Of a stretch of 64,000 nucleotides of DNA, positions 50,964 to 60,847 are shown in pieces. Numbering within the stretch: position 1 is the stretch's first letter; each line of letters opens with the position of its first letter. The stretch is from Oceanobacter sp. 1_MG-2023 (GTDB lineage Bacteria; Pseudomonadota; Gammaproteobacteria; Pseudomonadales; Oceanobacteraceae), in contig NZ_JAUYWA010000008.1 in assembly GCF_030689025.1 (NCBI RefSeq), positions 82,090 to 146,089 on the forward strand, written 5' to 3'. The notes under the pieces were generated by a model. That model saw only the letters and a list, made by a program, of their open reading frames with translations. It searched no databases and had not been told where the DNA came from. The translations under genes were made by a program, and so were the position numbers.

Positions 50964-53900
50964 CTAGCCGAACACCAGTTCGACCGCTTGCTCACCAAAT
51001 TCATAGCGTAGTTGCAGCAGCTGTTCATCGGTTGGGTTAACCCGCCATTCTTCGCCGAGGCGAATGTCACAACGGGCGGTCTCGTTACGATAGTCCAGCA
51101 CCACCGGGCAGCCTCCTTCCAACGGCTGTAATAACTGCCCAAGTGACCGGCAAAAGGTATCATCCAGTTGTTCACCATTCATGTGAATACGGATTGATTG
51201 GGCGAAATTCAAACGGGCCTGGGTGATTTCCATGGCGGAACGACCAATGGCTTTCAAACCACCAGAATACGAGTCGTTGCTGATCTGGGCTTCCACAATC
51301 AGCACCTTGTCTTTGGCAACCACTTCCCGTACCTGTTCATAAACATCTGAAAACAGCGCCACTTCCATCCGGCCAGAGCGATCATCCAGGGTGACAAAAC
51401 ACATGTTTTCACCGCGCTTGTTTTTCATCAAACGCATATCCACCACCAACCCGGCCAGTTTCTGCGGTTTTTTGCTGTCTTGCAGGTTGGCCAGTTTGGC
51501 AGGAGCCAGCTGCCGCACTTCCGCTTCGTATTCATCGAACGGGTGTCCTGTTACAAACAGGCCAAGGGTATCTTTTTCACCTTGCAGACGTTCTTTTAGC
51601 GTCCAGTCTCGCAGCTTGCGGAAACGTTCGTACGGATCGGCACCCACCGCTTCTTCGGCCTGTACCTCACCAAACAGATCCATCATGCCGGCGGCTTCGT
51701 TGGCAGCAGTCTGACCGGCGCTTTTCATCGCGTCCTCGATACTGGCCATCAGCACTGCCCGGGGGGCAGCAACCGGCAGGGCATCAAATGCGCCACAACG
51801 AACCAGGGCTTCGAGTACTCGTTTGTTGAGTTTTTTACCGTCTACACGCTGACAAAAATCAAACAGATCCTGGAAGGGTTGACCGGCTTCGCGGGCGGCA
51901 ATAATGGCCTCAATCGGCCCTTCACCTACGCCTTTCACGGCTCCCAGTCCGTATACAATCGCACCGTCATCGTTAACGGTAAAACCGAAGTGCGACTGGT
52001 TCACATCGGGCAAGACCAGCTCCAGCCCCATTTCCCGACACTCTTCAAAGAAGATCACGACCTTGTCGGTGTTCTGCATGTCGGAGGTTAATACCGCCGC
52101 CATAAAAGGTGCCGGATAATGCTGTTTCAGCCACAGTGTCTGGTACGACACCACGGCATAGGCGGCCGAGTGGGATTTGTTAAAACCGTAACCGGCAAAC
52201 TTCTCCACCAGGTCAAAAATTTTCATCGCCAGATCAGGATCGACTCCGGTATCAATGGCACCGCTGCGGAAAATATCCCGCTGCTTGGCCATTTCTTCCG
52301 GTTTTTTCTTACCCATTGCCCGTCGCAGCATATCCGCGCCACCGAGGGTGTAGCCGGCCAGTACCTGGGCGATTTGCATCACCTGTTCCTGATAAACAAT
52401 AACGCCATAGGTGGGTTCGAGGACTTCTTTCAGGCTTTCGTGTTCAAAATCCGGGTGCGGATATGCCACCTTGGCACGGCCGTGTTTCCGGTTGATAAAG
52501 TCGTCCACCATGCCGGATTCCAGCGGGCCGGGACGAAACAGTGCCACCAGGGCGATCATGTCTTCAATGTTATCAGGCTGCAGGCGGCGGATCAGGTCTT
52601 TCATGCCTCGGGATTCGAGCTGGAACACCGCAGTGGTCTGGGCTTTTTTAAGCAGGGTGTACGACGCTTCATCATCAAGCGGAATATGCTCAATCTCGAC
52701 CGGGGGCAGATTTTCCTTGGCGCGCTTGCTGTTAATGGTTTTCAGCGCCCAATCGATAATGGTCAGGGTACGCAAGCCCAAAAAGTCGAATTTCACCAGG
52801 CCGGCTTCTTCAACGTCATTCTTGTCGAACTGGGTCACCAGACCACTGCCGTCCGGCTCACAGGCGGTGGCGGAAAAGTCGGTCAGTTTGGTCGGCGCGA
52901 TCACCACACCACCAGCGTGTTTACCGGTCTGGCGGGCGATACCTTCGAGCTTGAGCGCCATTTCCCAGATTTCCTGGGCTTCTTCGTCTTCTTCCAGAAA
53001 TTCTTTTAGCGGGGCTTCGGCGTCAAGGGCTTTTTCCAGCGTCATACCAGGATCACCCGGAATCAGCTTCGACAAGCGATCGGCCAGACCAAATGGCTTG
53101 CCCTGGGCGCGGGCAACGTCACGTACCACCGCACGGGCGGCCATGGTGCCGAAGGTAACGATCTGGGAAACCGCCTGACGGCCGTAAGTGTCCGCCACGT
53201 AGGCGATCACTTTTTCGCGGTCTTCCATACAGAAGTCGATATCGAAGTCGGGCATCGATACCCGCTCCGGGTTCAGGAAGCGTTCGAACAGCAGGTCGTA
53301 TTCCAGTGGGTCAAGGTCGGTAATTTTCTGGGCATAGGCCACCAGCGAACCGGCACCGGAACCCCGGCCAGGCCCGACGGGAATATCGTGCTGTTTGGCC
53401 CACTGAATAAAGTCCATCACGATCAGGAAGTAACCGGGGAATCCCATCTGGATAATAATATCCAGCTCGAAGATCAGCCGTTCATCATAGGGTTTGCGCT
53501 TCTCACGGTATTCTTCGGAGTCTTTCGGAATACCGGCCAGAATCACCTCCAGACGTTCTTCCAGACCCACTTCGGATATCTTGCGGAAAAAATCCGCTTC
53601 ACTCATACCTTCGGGGATCGGGTAATCCGGCAGGAAATATTTGCCCAGCAGGACTTCAACCGAACAACGCTTGGCAATTTCGACGGTGTTCTGGATTGCC
53701 GTCGGGGCATCCTGAAACAACTGGATCATTTCTTCAGCACTACGGAAATATTGCTGATTGCTGTATTCCCGGGGCCGGCGCTTGTCATCCAGCGCATAAC
53801 CCTGGCCAATCGAGACCCGGGTTTCATGCGCTTCGTAATCGTCGGCGTAAATAAACCGCACATCGTTGGTGGCCACCACCGGCAACCGCAATTTGCCCGC

Positions 53901-54464
53901 CAGTACCAGGCTGGCTTTCACCAGCGCTTCGTCACCGGTACGGCCGGTACGCTGGATCTCGAGATAAAAACGATCACCAAAAACCCGCTGATATTCCAGC
54001 GCCAGTGCCTCGGCATCTTCCAGTTTGCCTTTTAATACCCGCTGGCCAATATCGCCTTCCCGAGCACCGGACAACAGGATCAGGCCGTCGTTTTTTTCGA
54101 TCAGCCATTCCCGCTTGACCACCGCCTTGTCGTGATACTGGTTCAGGTAGGCCTGGGAAATCAGCTCACGCAGACCAAGATACCCCGCCGGAGTCATACA
54201 CAATGCCGTTACCCGAAACGGCGCATAGCTGTCTTCCGGGTTCTCAAGCCATAAATCGGCTCCCAGAATCGGCTTGATACCTTGACCCAGACAGCCTTTG
54301 TAGAACTTCACCAGCGCATACATATTGCTCTGATCGGTCAGGGCCACAGCAGGCATATCAGCCGCCACGGTGGCACCAATCAGCTTTTTCACCCGCACTG
54401 TACTGTCGTAGAGAGAATATTCAGAATGAACACGCAGGTGAACAAAAGCAGCAGGAGACGACAT
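50964..54464 (-). CDS. dnaE: DNA polymerase III alpha subunit
   Basis: Replicative polymerase. 1166 residues from ATG 54464; the frame extends to 54530 but the first 22 residues do not match. The PHP domain starts FVHLRVHSEYSLYDSTV. The catalytic motif PDFDIDFCMEDREKVI is near residue 400. VGPGRGSGAGSLVAYA and TGKHAGGVVIAP blocks are typical, followed by helix-hairpin-helix and OB-fold segments near the end. A 296-residue frame on the other strand (52119-53009) is only a shadow. Confidence 0.97.
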   Translation of the reverse strand: MSSPAAFVHLRVHSEYSLYDSTVRVKKLIGATVAADMPAVALTDQSNMYALVKFYKGCLGQGIKPILGADLWLENPEDSYAPFRVTALCMTPAGYLGLRELISQAYLNQYHDKAVVKREWLIEKNDGLILLSGAREGDIGQRVLKGKLEDAEALALEYQRVFGDRFYLEIQRTGRTGDEALVKASLVLAGKLRLPVVATNDVRFIYADDYEAHETRVSIGQGYALDDKRRPREYSNQQYFRSAEEMIQLFQDAPTAIQNTVEIAKRCSVEVLLGKYFLPDYPIPEGMSEADFFRKISEVGLEERLEVILAGIPKDSEEYREKRKPYDERLIFELDIIIQMGFPGYFLIVMDFIQWAKQHDIPVGPGRGSGAGSLVAYAQKITDLDPLEYDLLFERFLNPERVSMPDFDIDFCMEDREKVIAYVADTYGRQAVSQIVTFGTMAARAVVRDVARAQGKPFGLADRLSKLIPGDPGMTLEKALDAEAPLKEFLEEDEEAQEIWEMALKLEGIARQTGKHAGGVVIAPTKLTDFSATACEPDGSGLVTQFDKNDVEEAGLVKFDFLGLRTLTIIDWALKTINSKRAKENLPPVEIEHIPLDDEASYTLLKKAQTTAVFQLESRGMKDLIRRLQPDNIEDMIALVALFRPGPLESGMVDDFINRKHGRAKVAYPHPDFEHESLKEVLEPTYGVIVYQEQVMQIAQVLAGYTLGGADMLRRAMGKKKPEEMAKQRDIFRSGAIDTGVDPDLAMKIFDLVEKFAGYGFNKSHSAAYAVVSYQTLWLKQHYPAPFMAAVLTSDMQNTDKVVIFFEECREMGLELVLPDVNQSHFGFTVNDDGAIVYGLGAVKGVGEGPIEAIIAAREAGQPFQDLFDFCQRVDGKKLNKRVLEALVRCGAFDALPVAAPRAVLMASIEDAMKSAGQTAANEAAGMMDLFGEVQAEEAVGADPYERFRKLRDWTLKERLQGEKDTLGLFVTGHPFDEYEAEVRQLAPAKLANLQDSKKPQKLAGLVVDMRLMKNKRGENMCFVTLDDRSGRMEVALFSDVYEQVREVVAKDKVLIVEAQISNDSYSGGLKAIGRSAMEITQARLNFAQSIRIHMNGEQLDDTFCRSLGQLLQPLEGGCPVVLDYRNETARCDIRLGEEWRVNPTDEQLLQLRYEFGEQAVELVFG

Positions 54465-54637
54465 AACAAAGGCCTGTAGTAATACGTAATGATGCGCAGT
54501 AGTGCGTCGTGATAATGGATAATCAAACACGGGCAGGGAGTTTACCGCAGATCACACCATCGGATGCTGCAGTGGGCGGGATTCCTGCTCAGCCTTGCTT
54601 ACGAACAGGACAAGGCTACCCGGACAGGACCCACTCC

Positions 54638-54949
54638 TCAGACAAGATAGCGACTCAAGGCGGCTACCGTGACGCCACTGACAATCGCCGGTAACGGTTT
54701 TTTGACCAGCAGCATAACGCCTGCGGTGGTTATCAAGGCCAGCCGGGCACCACTATCACCGTTAATCACCATCGGCGTCAGCAAGGCGACCAGCACAGAA
54801 CCAGACATGGCCTGAATAAATTGTTTGACCCGGTAATTGATGGGTACAAACGCCATTACATAAACGCCACCCCAGCGAGTGGCCAATGTCACCAGCGCCA
54901 TCACCAGCACCACCAGCAAAGCCCCGCCTCCGGCGGTTTCAATGTCCAC
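54638..54949 (-). CDS. azlD: AzlD-family branched-chain amino-acid exporter subunit
   Basis: GTG 54949 is preferred: GGAGAG lies 7 bases before it and it overlaps the azlC stop by 11 bp, as in other azlCD pairs. The 103-residue product has three to four transmembrane segments (LLVVLVMALVTLATRWGGVYVM, VKQFIQAMSGSVLVALLTPM). AzlC and AzlD form the large and small subunits of an exporter of branched-chain amino acids or analogues. Confidence 0.87.
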   Translation of the reverse strand: MDIETAGGGALLVVLVMALVTLATRWGGVYVMAFVPINYRVKQFIQAMSGSVLVALLTPMVINGDSGARLALITTAGVMLLVKKPLPAIVSGVTVAALSRYLV

Positions 54950-55658
54950 TATCTTGCTCTCCACCCCAAACAGTACCCACGATGCCGCCTGCCAGGGCAC
55001 CAACAATCACATGGCTGTTATCGGGTAAGTACCAATATGCCAGCGATGATGAAGCCGCAGCCACCACCCAGATAAACAACATGCGCACATCTTTTTCACC
55101 ACCCACAATCAGGGCAAGGAAAAAACACCCCATCACCATATCCAGCCCAAAACTCTTGGGATCATTAATGGCATTACCAAAATGCATCCCCAGCCAGGTA
55201 CCTAGTACCCAAAAGAGCCACAGGGCAATCCCTCCCCCAAACAGCAGGCCCAGACCGGGTTTGCCGCGGCTGAACTCCTGCATCGACATGGCCCAATTGG
55301 CATCGGAGGCCACCAGCATCATGCCGTAACGTTTTAACGGAGGCTGGTGCCGTAACCAGGGATACAGGGTTGCTCCCATCAACAAATGCCGGGCATTAAT
55401 GGCAAATACGGTGATGATCATCGTCAGCAGCGGTATCTGTGCGCCCCACAATTCCAACGCTGCAAACTGGGCGGCTCCGGCAAACACCAGGGCACTCATC
55501 ATCATAATGGTTGAGTCATGCAGGCCGGTCTGTGCCGCAGCCAGGCCAAAAGCCACGCCAAAGGCAGTGACCAGCACAGAAATCGGTGCCAGTTGCTTGA
55601 AGCCAGACCAGACCAGCGGTCTGCTGACATGGTGTAATTCGGTATGACGATGGGTCAT
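54939..55658 (-). CDS. azlC: AzlC-family branched-chain amino-acid exporter subunit
   Basis: This 239-residue membrane protein contains the family motif AFGVAFGLAAAQTGL near residues 32-46, then SALVFAGAAQFAALELW and INARHLLMGATLYPWL. Six to seven hydrophobic segments. Its last codons overlap the azlD GTG start. Confidence 0.9.
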   Translation of the reverse strand: MTHRHTELHHVSRPLVWSGFKQLAPISVLVTAFGVAFGLAAAQTGLHDSTIMMMSALVFAGAAQFAALELWGAQIPLLTMIITVFAINARHLLMGATLYPWLRHQPPLKRYGMMLVASDANWAMSMQEFSRGKPGLGLLFGGGIALWLFWVLGTWLGMHFGNAINDPKSFGLDMVMGCFFLALIVGGEKDVRMLFIWVVAAASSSLAYWYLPDNSHVIVGALAGGIVGTVWGGEQDSGH

Positions 55659-55830
55659 TATCTAATCCTCTTGCGGCACAGGGTTATCGACACAGCGGCT
55701 ATCACTCGCAAAAACGGGCAATGGATAACAGTGAAGCCCACTCAACCAGAACGCCTGTGGCGGGTACAGACACACAACAACTCTTTTTGACCCGGACAGT
55801 AGCGGCAGGCAGAACAAGCGCCTACAGCGG

Positions 55831-56541
55831 TCAAGGTAATACTTGCCAGCTATCTCCTGGCGCACATTCTGGCGGCAACTGCCATGGTCCGATACTGAGC
55901 CGGTGTAGTGCCAGTACAGGGTTCCGGAAACGGCCAAACATGCGTTTGATCTGGTGATAGCGACCTTCGGTCAGCGTGACCTGTACTTGCCGCTCAGCCA
56001 TGATTTCCAGCAATGCCGGACGGGTGGTGATATTTTCATAAGGGAAATACATGCCGGCCGCAAACGCAGCAATACACTCCGTGCTGACCGGGTGCGCCAG
56101 CGTGACACGATACACTTTGGCGACCTTGTGCTCCGGGGACATCAGCCGCCGCGACCAGTCACTGTCGTTGGTCAACAACAGCAATCCACTGGAAGCCCGA
56201 TCCAGACGCCCGACAATATGCAGCTGCTGCAGTTGTTCTGTCGCCAGCGGGCAACCTGGATGCTGGCACAACTGGTCGATCACGGTTGTATGTTCGTCAT
56301 CGCGGGTCGCACTGACCACGCCTGCCGGCTTGTTCATCCCCAGATACACCGGCTGCTGCTGTTGCAGCACCGCAGCGTCCAGGGTTATCCGATGAAAAGG
56401 CCCAATCGGCTGGTTAATATCCCGCGCGACCACCCCGTCAACCGTGATACGTTGTTGCGCCAGCAGCAAACGTACATCACGACGTGAATACGTTGAATGC
56501 TGGGCAATAAACCGATCCAGGCGATAGCGACAACTGGCCAT
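55831..56541 (-). CDS. rsuA: 16S rRNA pseudouridine(516) synthase-like (RsuA family)
   Basis: An N-terminal S4 domain (RLDRFIAQHSTYSRRDVRLLLAQQRITVDG) and the catalytic loop HIVGRLDRASSGLLLLTND, with Asp as nucleophile. LTEGRYHQIKRMFGRFRNPVLALHRLSIG is the usual C-terminal block. 236 residues from ATG 56541; the frame is open to 56613 without added homology. RsuA modifies U516 of 16S rRNA. Confidence 0.87.
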   Translation of the reverse strand: MASCRYRLDRFIAQHSTYSRRDVRLLLAQQRITVDGVVARDINQPIGPFHRITLDAAVLQQQQPVYLGMNKPAGVVSATRDDEHTTVIDQLCQHPGCPLATEQLQQLHIVGRLDRASSGLLLLTNDSDWSRRLMSPEHKVAKVYRVTLAHPVSTECIAAFAAGMYFPYENITTRPALLEIMAERQVQVTLTEGRYHQIKRMFGRFRNPVLALHRLSIGPWQLPPECAPGDSWQVLP

Positions 56542-56700
56542 ACACGCGTCGAAGCTCCGATGACGAAAAAGCCGGTCATGATAACAGTCGACCAGCGCAA
56601 ATTGCAGCGACAATCACTCCTTCCTGCCGTTATCAGGACTGGATTCGCAACACGTTGACCAGTACGCTTTGCCGTCTCTGCTTGCAGTACGGGAAATACC

Positions 56701-57666
56701 ATGTTTCGACACGGATGTTTTGCCCTGTCACTCCGCCGCCGATTCTGGTGCGGTGCCAAAAGCCATTGGCGATGCCGCTTGCTGCTGCCAGTCATCTGCG
56801 CCGGATTGCTGTCCTGCCCGCAGCTGCACGCAGGTGGTATCAACTGGCAAGGCGGGCTGACCTGGCAATACGCCCGCCTTTCGCTGGAAGAGAGTCACCG
56901 CCACTACCAACTCGACAATCATGGCCCTGTCGTTTCGGCAACAGCAACCTGGAATGAGCAATGGTTTATCGCTGGCAGCATGGATCGCCAGCAGGCCACC
57001 GATAACGGCCTGAACTACCAGAACCGGGGTGGATCAGTCTCTCTCGGCTATTTGTTTCAGGACGGCTGGCTACGGCTGGAAGGCTCTCGTTTCTACGAGG
57101 ATTACGACGTTCAGTTCGGTGTGTTGGAGGATCGCCATACTGTGCGCCAAAACCATAACGATCGCTCCCTGTCCGCTGCTGCCAGCCGGGATTTCTGGCT
57201 TGCTGACCAGTGGCTGCTTGGCAGCCATGTCCAACTGGGGCACACCCTGAGTCACTCGAAACGCCGGGAATCGGTCGCCATCGTGGTGCCCGGCTCAAGG
57301 GAGACCGGGCGTCGTGTCATCAGCCTCCAGGCCGACGATACCCAGACAGGTGTTGATCTGGGTACGGGGCTGAGCCTGACCTGGTTACTGGAAGAACAAC
57401 AGAGCCAGCGCTTGTGGGCTCCCGGCGTCGCGCTGGATTACCAACGTATCTTGAGTGGCGATCTGTTAACGCCCGCCAGCAACGGCCTCGCCTATCGCTG
57501 GCAGCAAACTGGCGCTCGGACAACAACCGTCAGGCAGCAATGGGCCAGTGCCAGTGTGTTTGTTGCCTTGCTGAATACTCACTGGCAACTCACCAGCCAG
57601 CTGGTCATGCCTTTGCAGACACCACACGACCAGCAGATTTCAATCGGTCTCGACTGGTTTTGGTAA
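56701..57666 (+). CDS. Predicted outer-membrane beta-barrel protein
   Basis: 321 residues with a long basic N-terminus before a signal-like core (CRLLLPVICAGLLSCPQLHAG). If the first ATG is right, the n-region is unusually Arg-rich; a later start is possible. The rest alternates polar and aromatic residues in 8-12 residue strands (ISLGYLFQDGWLRLEGSRFYEDYD-like) and ends LDWFW, a typical barrel-assembly signal. It resembles an autotransporter or OmpA-like barrel without a passenger. No family named. Confidence 0.62.
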   Translation: MFRHGCFALSLRRRFWCGAKSHWRCRLLLPVICAGLLSCPQLHAGGINWQGGLTWQYARLSLEESHRHYQLDNHGPVVSATATWNEQWFIAGSMDRQQATDNGLNYQNRGGSVSLGYLFQDGWLRLEGSRFYEDYDVQFGVLEDRHTVRQNHNDRSLSAAASRDFWLADQWLLGSHVQLGHTLSHSKRRESVAIVVPGSRETGRRVISLQADDTQTGVDLGTGLSLTWLLEEQQSQRLWAPGVALDYQRILSGDLLTPASNGLAYRWQQTGARTTTVRQQWASASVFVALLNTHWQLTSQLVMPLQTPHDQQISIGLDWFW

Positions 57667-57669
57667 CCG

Positions 57670-58173
57670 TTAATAACGTTTTAAACGCAGTTGTTGCCGT
57701 ATGGCATTACGCTGTTGTGGCGACAAGCTCTGAAAGCGCTGACGCAGTCGCAGCCGCTGCTCCGGCGTCGCCTGTTGATAATTATGCAAGGCATCGAGAA
57801 TTTGCTGGCGCTGCTCAGGGCTCATATCGCGCAAGGTGTGCAACCGATCCCGTAATATCTGTCGCTGACTTTCTGGCAAACTCTGCCAGCGGCTGAAGCG
57901 TTCACTGACGGCCTGCCGTTCACTGTCAGTCATCGACTGCCAGCGTTCAACCCCACGCAACAACGCTTGCTGCCGCTCGTCATCCAGACTGTCCCAACGC
58001 TCGGATATCCCCTCCAGTAACTGCTGGGTGCTGTCGGGCAAGCTTTGCCATTCCTGTGCCTGCACGGGTTTTGATAACAGTACCCATCCGCTCAACAGCG
58101 CCATCAGCATGAGTATTGTCAGACTGATTCGCCGCGGCCACTGCAGTAATACCTGGGGATGCTCACTCTTCAT
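57670..58173 (-). CDS. DUF3106-domain protein
   Basis: This 167-residue protein has one N-terminal transmembrane or signal helix (residues 14-36, ending PVQAQEW). The mature part is a series of short helical repeats of the form WQSLPDSTQQLLEGISERW, with the W-x3-P/S-E-R-Q pattern at least five times. This is DUF3106, usually found in an operon with a sigma factor and DUF3619. It overlaps the preceding gene by 11 bp. Confidence 0.86.
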   Translation of the reverse strand: MKSEHPQVLLQWPRRISLTILMLMALLSGWVLLSKPVQAQEWQSLPDSTQQLLEGISERWDSLDDERQQALLRGVERWQSMTDSERQAVSERFSRWQSLPESQRQILRDRLHTLRDMSPEQRQQILDALHNYQQATPEQRLRLRQRFQSLSPQQRNAIRQQLRLKRY

Positions 58174-58510
58174 TGTCCACCTCCGACCGCGTCCCGGTTG
58201 GCTCGGTTGTGCCTGGAAAACCTGTGCTTGCTTGTGGCACAGGCGCCGGGCTGCTGACCTCGGTATCTTGCGGGGTCAGAGGCGACGCCCCCAGCAGCAT
58301 CATCGGATCAATCCACTCGTCATCAATCTCGACCTGATCGGCCAGATAGAGCAACAGTCCTATATCTGGCGTACTGTCCGGCTCACGTTTCGGTGCACCC
58401 TCCGGTTCTGCCTGAACAGGCACCAACGGCAGCATCCAGCCCGCAGAAGATGACAGGGTTATTAGTGCCGCCATCTTAACCGGCCTTATCCAGGACTGGG
58501 GGATTGGCAT
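58163..58510 (-). CDS. Small secreted protein in the sigma-factor operon
   Basis: This 115-residue protein has a signal peptide ending VPVQAEP. The mature part is Pro/Glu-rich and acidic with PDIGLLLYLADQVEIDDEWIDPMM as its one ordered-looking segment. Starts overlap with the DUF3619 gene by 35 bp and with DUF3106 by 11 bp, so the genes are tightly linked. The segment with LLYLADQVEIDDEW parallels a C-terminal stretch in the DUF3619 neighbour. Function unknown. Confidence 0.62.
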   Translation of the reverse strand: MPIPQSWIRPVKMAALITLSSSAGWMLPLVPVQAEPEGAPKREPDSTPDIGLLLYLADQVEIDDEWIDPMMLLGASPLTPQDTEVSSPAPVPQASTGFPGTTEPTGTRSEVDNEE

Positions 58511-58976
58511 TCGGTAACTCGCTTAGCCAATAGGCAAATTCCAATTGCTGCAGTATATCCCATTCATCTTCATCAAGCGCCGCCAACGCCATCATGTCAT
58601 CCAGTTGCTGCTGTGCCTCGACCTGTGCCTCGACTTGTGCCAGAGCGACAGTATCATGGCCCAAAGGATGGGTGCCTGCTGGCGCCCCCTTCCCGGCTTG
58701 TATCAACCAGATCACACTGGCCAGTATCAAGCAGGCCGTCACTCCCACTGGCAATAGCGGCCTGGAGTACCAGGTAGCGGACGTGGAAGTTCGACGTGTA
58801 TCGGTGTCAGCCATGGCTTGCACGAAAGCAGCCGCCCGTCGTTGTGCCAGTTGATCGGTCAGGGATTCTGGCAACGCCTCTGCCTGCTCATCCAGCAGTG
58901 CCAGAAGCTGTTGCTCTGTTACGGTTACCGTCGCCGGTCTAACCCTTGAGGTTTTATCCGCAGATTTCGTTATCAT
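58476..58976 (-). CDS. DUF3619-like anti-sigma-type membrane protein
   Basis: This 166-residue protein has an N-terminal cytoplasmic helical segment (LLALLDEQAEALPESLTDQLAQRRAAAFVQAM), one transmembrane helix (GVTACLILASVIWLIQAG) and a periplasmic acidic tail. It follows the sigma-factor gene by 5 bp. The layout and order match DUF3619 proteins, thought to be partner or anti-sigma factors of the cognate ECF sigma. No zinc-binding anti-sigma motif is visible. Confidence 0.72.
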   Translation of the reverse strand: MITKSADKTSRVRPATVTVTEQQLLALLDEQAEALPESLTDQLAQRRAAAFVQAMADTDTRRTSTSATWYSRPLLPVGVTACLILASVIWLIQAGKGAPAGTHPLGHDTVALAQVEAQVEAQQQLDDMMALAALDEDEWDILQQLEFAYWLSELPNANPPVLDKAG

Positions 58977-58981
58977 GATAC

Positions 58982-59509
58982 TCAGCCCATCTCATTCAAT
59001 TTTTGCCGTGCTCTGGACAAATGGGTTTTGACACTGCCCTCGGAAATATTCAGCGCATCTGCCGTCTCCCGTACGCTTAGCCCTTCCCAACAGCGTAACA
59101 AGAAACACTGCTGTTGCTGGAAAGGCAGGGTCTCAATGGCGTTGATCAGCGCTTGCTGTTGACGACTGCTGGCCAGGGCCTGATCCGGCTCGTCGCGGTA
59201 ATCACCCAGGTAGCCATCCATACCATCGGCACTGCCAGTGTCTGGAACATCCGTCTGACTGCCCGACCAGAACATCCAGCGGCGCTGCTTCCGTTGCTGA
59301 CGCAAGCTGTCGGCGAGACAGTGCTGCAAGATGCGGAAAAACAGCGGCCGCCATTCCGCTTCTTCCCGGTCGCGATAGTGGCTGATCAGCCGGGTCATCG
59401 CTTCCTGCACTACATCCAGAGCATCTTCATCATTGGCAGCAGCAAGCCGCACCATCCGAAAGGCCCGACGCTCAACCGAGATCAGGAAATCATTCAACCT
59501 GGCGGTCAT
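58982..59509 (-). CDS. ECF RNA polymerase sigma factor
   Basis: This 175-residue protein has region 2 (VRLAAANDEDALDVVQEAMTRLISHY) and region 4 (LPFQQQQCFLLRCWEGLSVRETADALNISEGSVKTHLSRARQKL), separated by a Gly/Asp-rich linker. DVVQEA and EGSVKTHLSRARQKL are typical. It heads a four-gene operon with a DUF3619 partner, a secreted protein and DUF3106. The signal is unknown. Confidence 0.92.
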   Translation of the reverse strand: MTARLNDFLISVERRAFRMVRLAAANDEDALDVVQEAMTRLISHYRDREEAEWRPLFFRILQHCLADSLRQQRKQRRWMFWSGSQTDVPDTGSADGMDGYLGDYRDEPDQALASSRQQQALINAIETLPFQQQQCFLLRCWEGLSVRETADALNISEGSVKTHLSRARQKLNEMG

Positions 59510-59556
59510 ACCATGTCTGTCTCCAAGCCAGTCACCTCCGCTTCCTTTTCTGTCTT

Positions 59557-60600
59557 TCAGCCTTGTTTTACTGGGTGTAATCCGTAGTAGAGAAGGCTTT
59601 CAGCCAGTGTCATCTCCGGCATGGAGGTAAAGCGGGTGTCGTGGCTACGGCGCTCGGTCACTGCTCCGTTCAGGGTGAATCCATGGCTGCTGCGGGCGCT
59701 AACCATACCGCTCACCACATCGCCACCGCGCCAGACGACGCTGGCACCGGTCAATATTTCTGTTGCGGTAAACGTACCGGTGTTATCAAGACTGCCGTAG
59801 CTCACAATCGGTGTCGCGTTATCCAGTGCCATAATCAAGGCCAGGCCGCCACTGCCGGTATAGGGAACCCCATCAATGTCATAACGCGTTGTTTCTGTCA
59901 CAGCCACCACCAGATCGCCAAATTCGCCGCTGCGGTGCCGCATGGGGCGAATCGCCAGGGTAATCTCTGCAGTGTCCGTATCGGAATGGATCAACTGGCC
60001 ACGAACACGATGCTCCTTGTCCGTATCGTCGCTGGCAACAACCATCAGGAAAGGTTCGACTTCAACAACAGCGGGATCACAGGAAAGTACTTCGTTGGAA
60101 GCCGCCAGATCCAGATCCAGTGTCAGAGCTGCCACGCTGTTACGGCCAACATTCAGTTCTCCCTCGCCAAAATCAACGGATACTTCCAGGGTACTGATGG
60201 TTTCGCCATGGGAATCTACCGCTGTCGCGTTATAAGACACACCAGTACGGTCCTGAACGACAATATCAGCGTCAGCATAATCAAGATTGACCAAGACGCT
60301 ACGGTAATAGCCAGCCGGTATGGACGCGACCATCAGCAGCTCACTTAACTGCTGATACTGAACAAAATCCACTGCCGTGGCGGCAGGAAGAACATCCACC
60401 TCGGTGCCATCGTCACGAACCAGAGTGATACCCAGTACCTCAACCTGATAAGTCAGAAAATCTTCTTCTGCATCGGTCAAGGCAATTTGAACCGTGCCGG
60501 TTTCACCAGCTGCCGGAGCGCTGGCGCTATCATCCCCCACACCACCGCAACCTGCCATCAGGCTGGCTGCAATTGCCAGCCACCATGCCGTTGCTTTCAT
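59557..60600 (-). CDS. DUF4382-domain lipoprotein
   Basis: This 347-residue protein has a lipobox MAGCGG near residue 18. The DUF4382 domain (GTVQIALTDAEEDFLTYQVEVLGITLVRDDGTEVDVLP, then IPAGYYRSVLVNLDYADADIVVQD) is residues ~35-200 and adopts a beta fold. The rest carries shorter beta-repeat-like segments (GELVVAVTETTRYDIDGVPY-like). Function unknown. It lies 47 bp upstream of the sigma-factor gene on the same strand. Confidence 0.83.
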   Translation of the reverse strand: MKATAWWLAIAASLMAGCGGVGDDSASAPAAGETGTVQIALTDAEEDFLTYQVEVLGITLVRDDGTEVDVLPAATAVDFVQYQQLSELLMVASIPAGYYRSVLVNLDYADADIVVQDRTGVSYNATAVDSHGETISTLEVSVDFGEGELNVGRNSVAALTLDLDLAASNEVLSCDPAVVEVEPFLMVVASDDTDKEHRVRGQLIHSDTDTAEITLAIRPMRHRSGEFGDLVVAVTETTRYDIDGVPYTGSGGLALIMALDNATPIVSYGSLDNTGTFTATEILTGASVVWRGGDVVSGMVSARSSHGFTLNGAVTERRSHDTRFTSMPEMTLAESLLYYGLHPVKQG

Positions 60601-60847
60601 AGGTCACTCCTGAAACTGACACCTGCTTGCTGTTGGAATATCGCTATTATGTTGTTTCACGTATTCATATAACGGAGCAGATTCGTTTCGGTTGACACAA
60701 CAAAAAAACAAATCGAGAAAAACAGGGCAACAGGACAACCGCTTCCAACGGCGCGCCGCAAACAAGCGGGAGCCGTGTCAGTGTATCGGCCAGCAAGGCA
60801 GGCTCATGACCCGCATGTCCGTCATGGCAGCAAAGCCGCCCGGAAGA

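Noticed and set aside
52119..53009. 296-residue frame opposite dnaE
   Set aside because: It lies fully within dnaE, has no family features, and its composition is that of a mirror of the dnaE frame.
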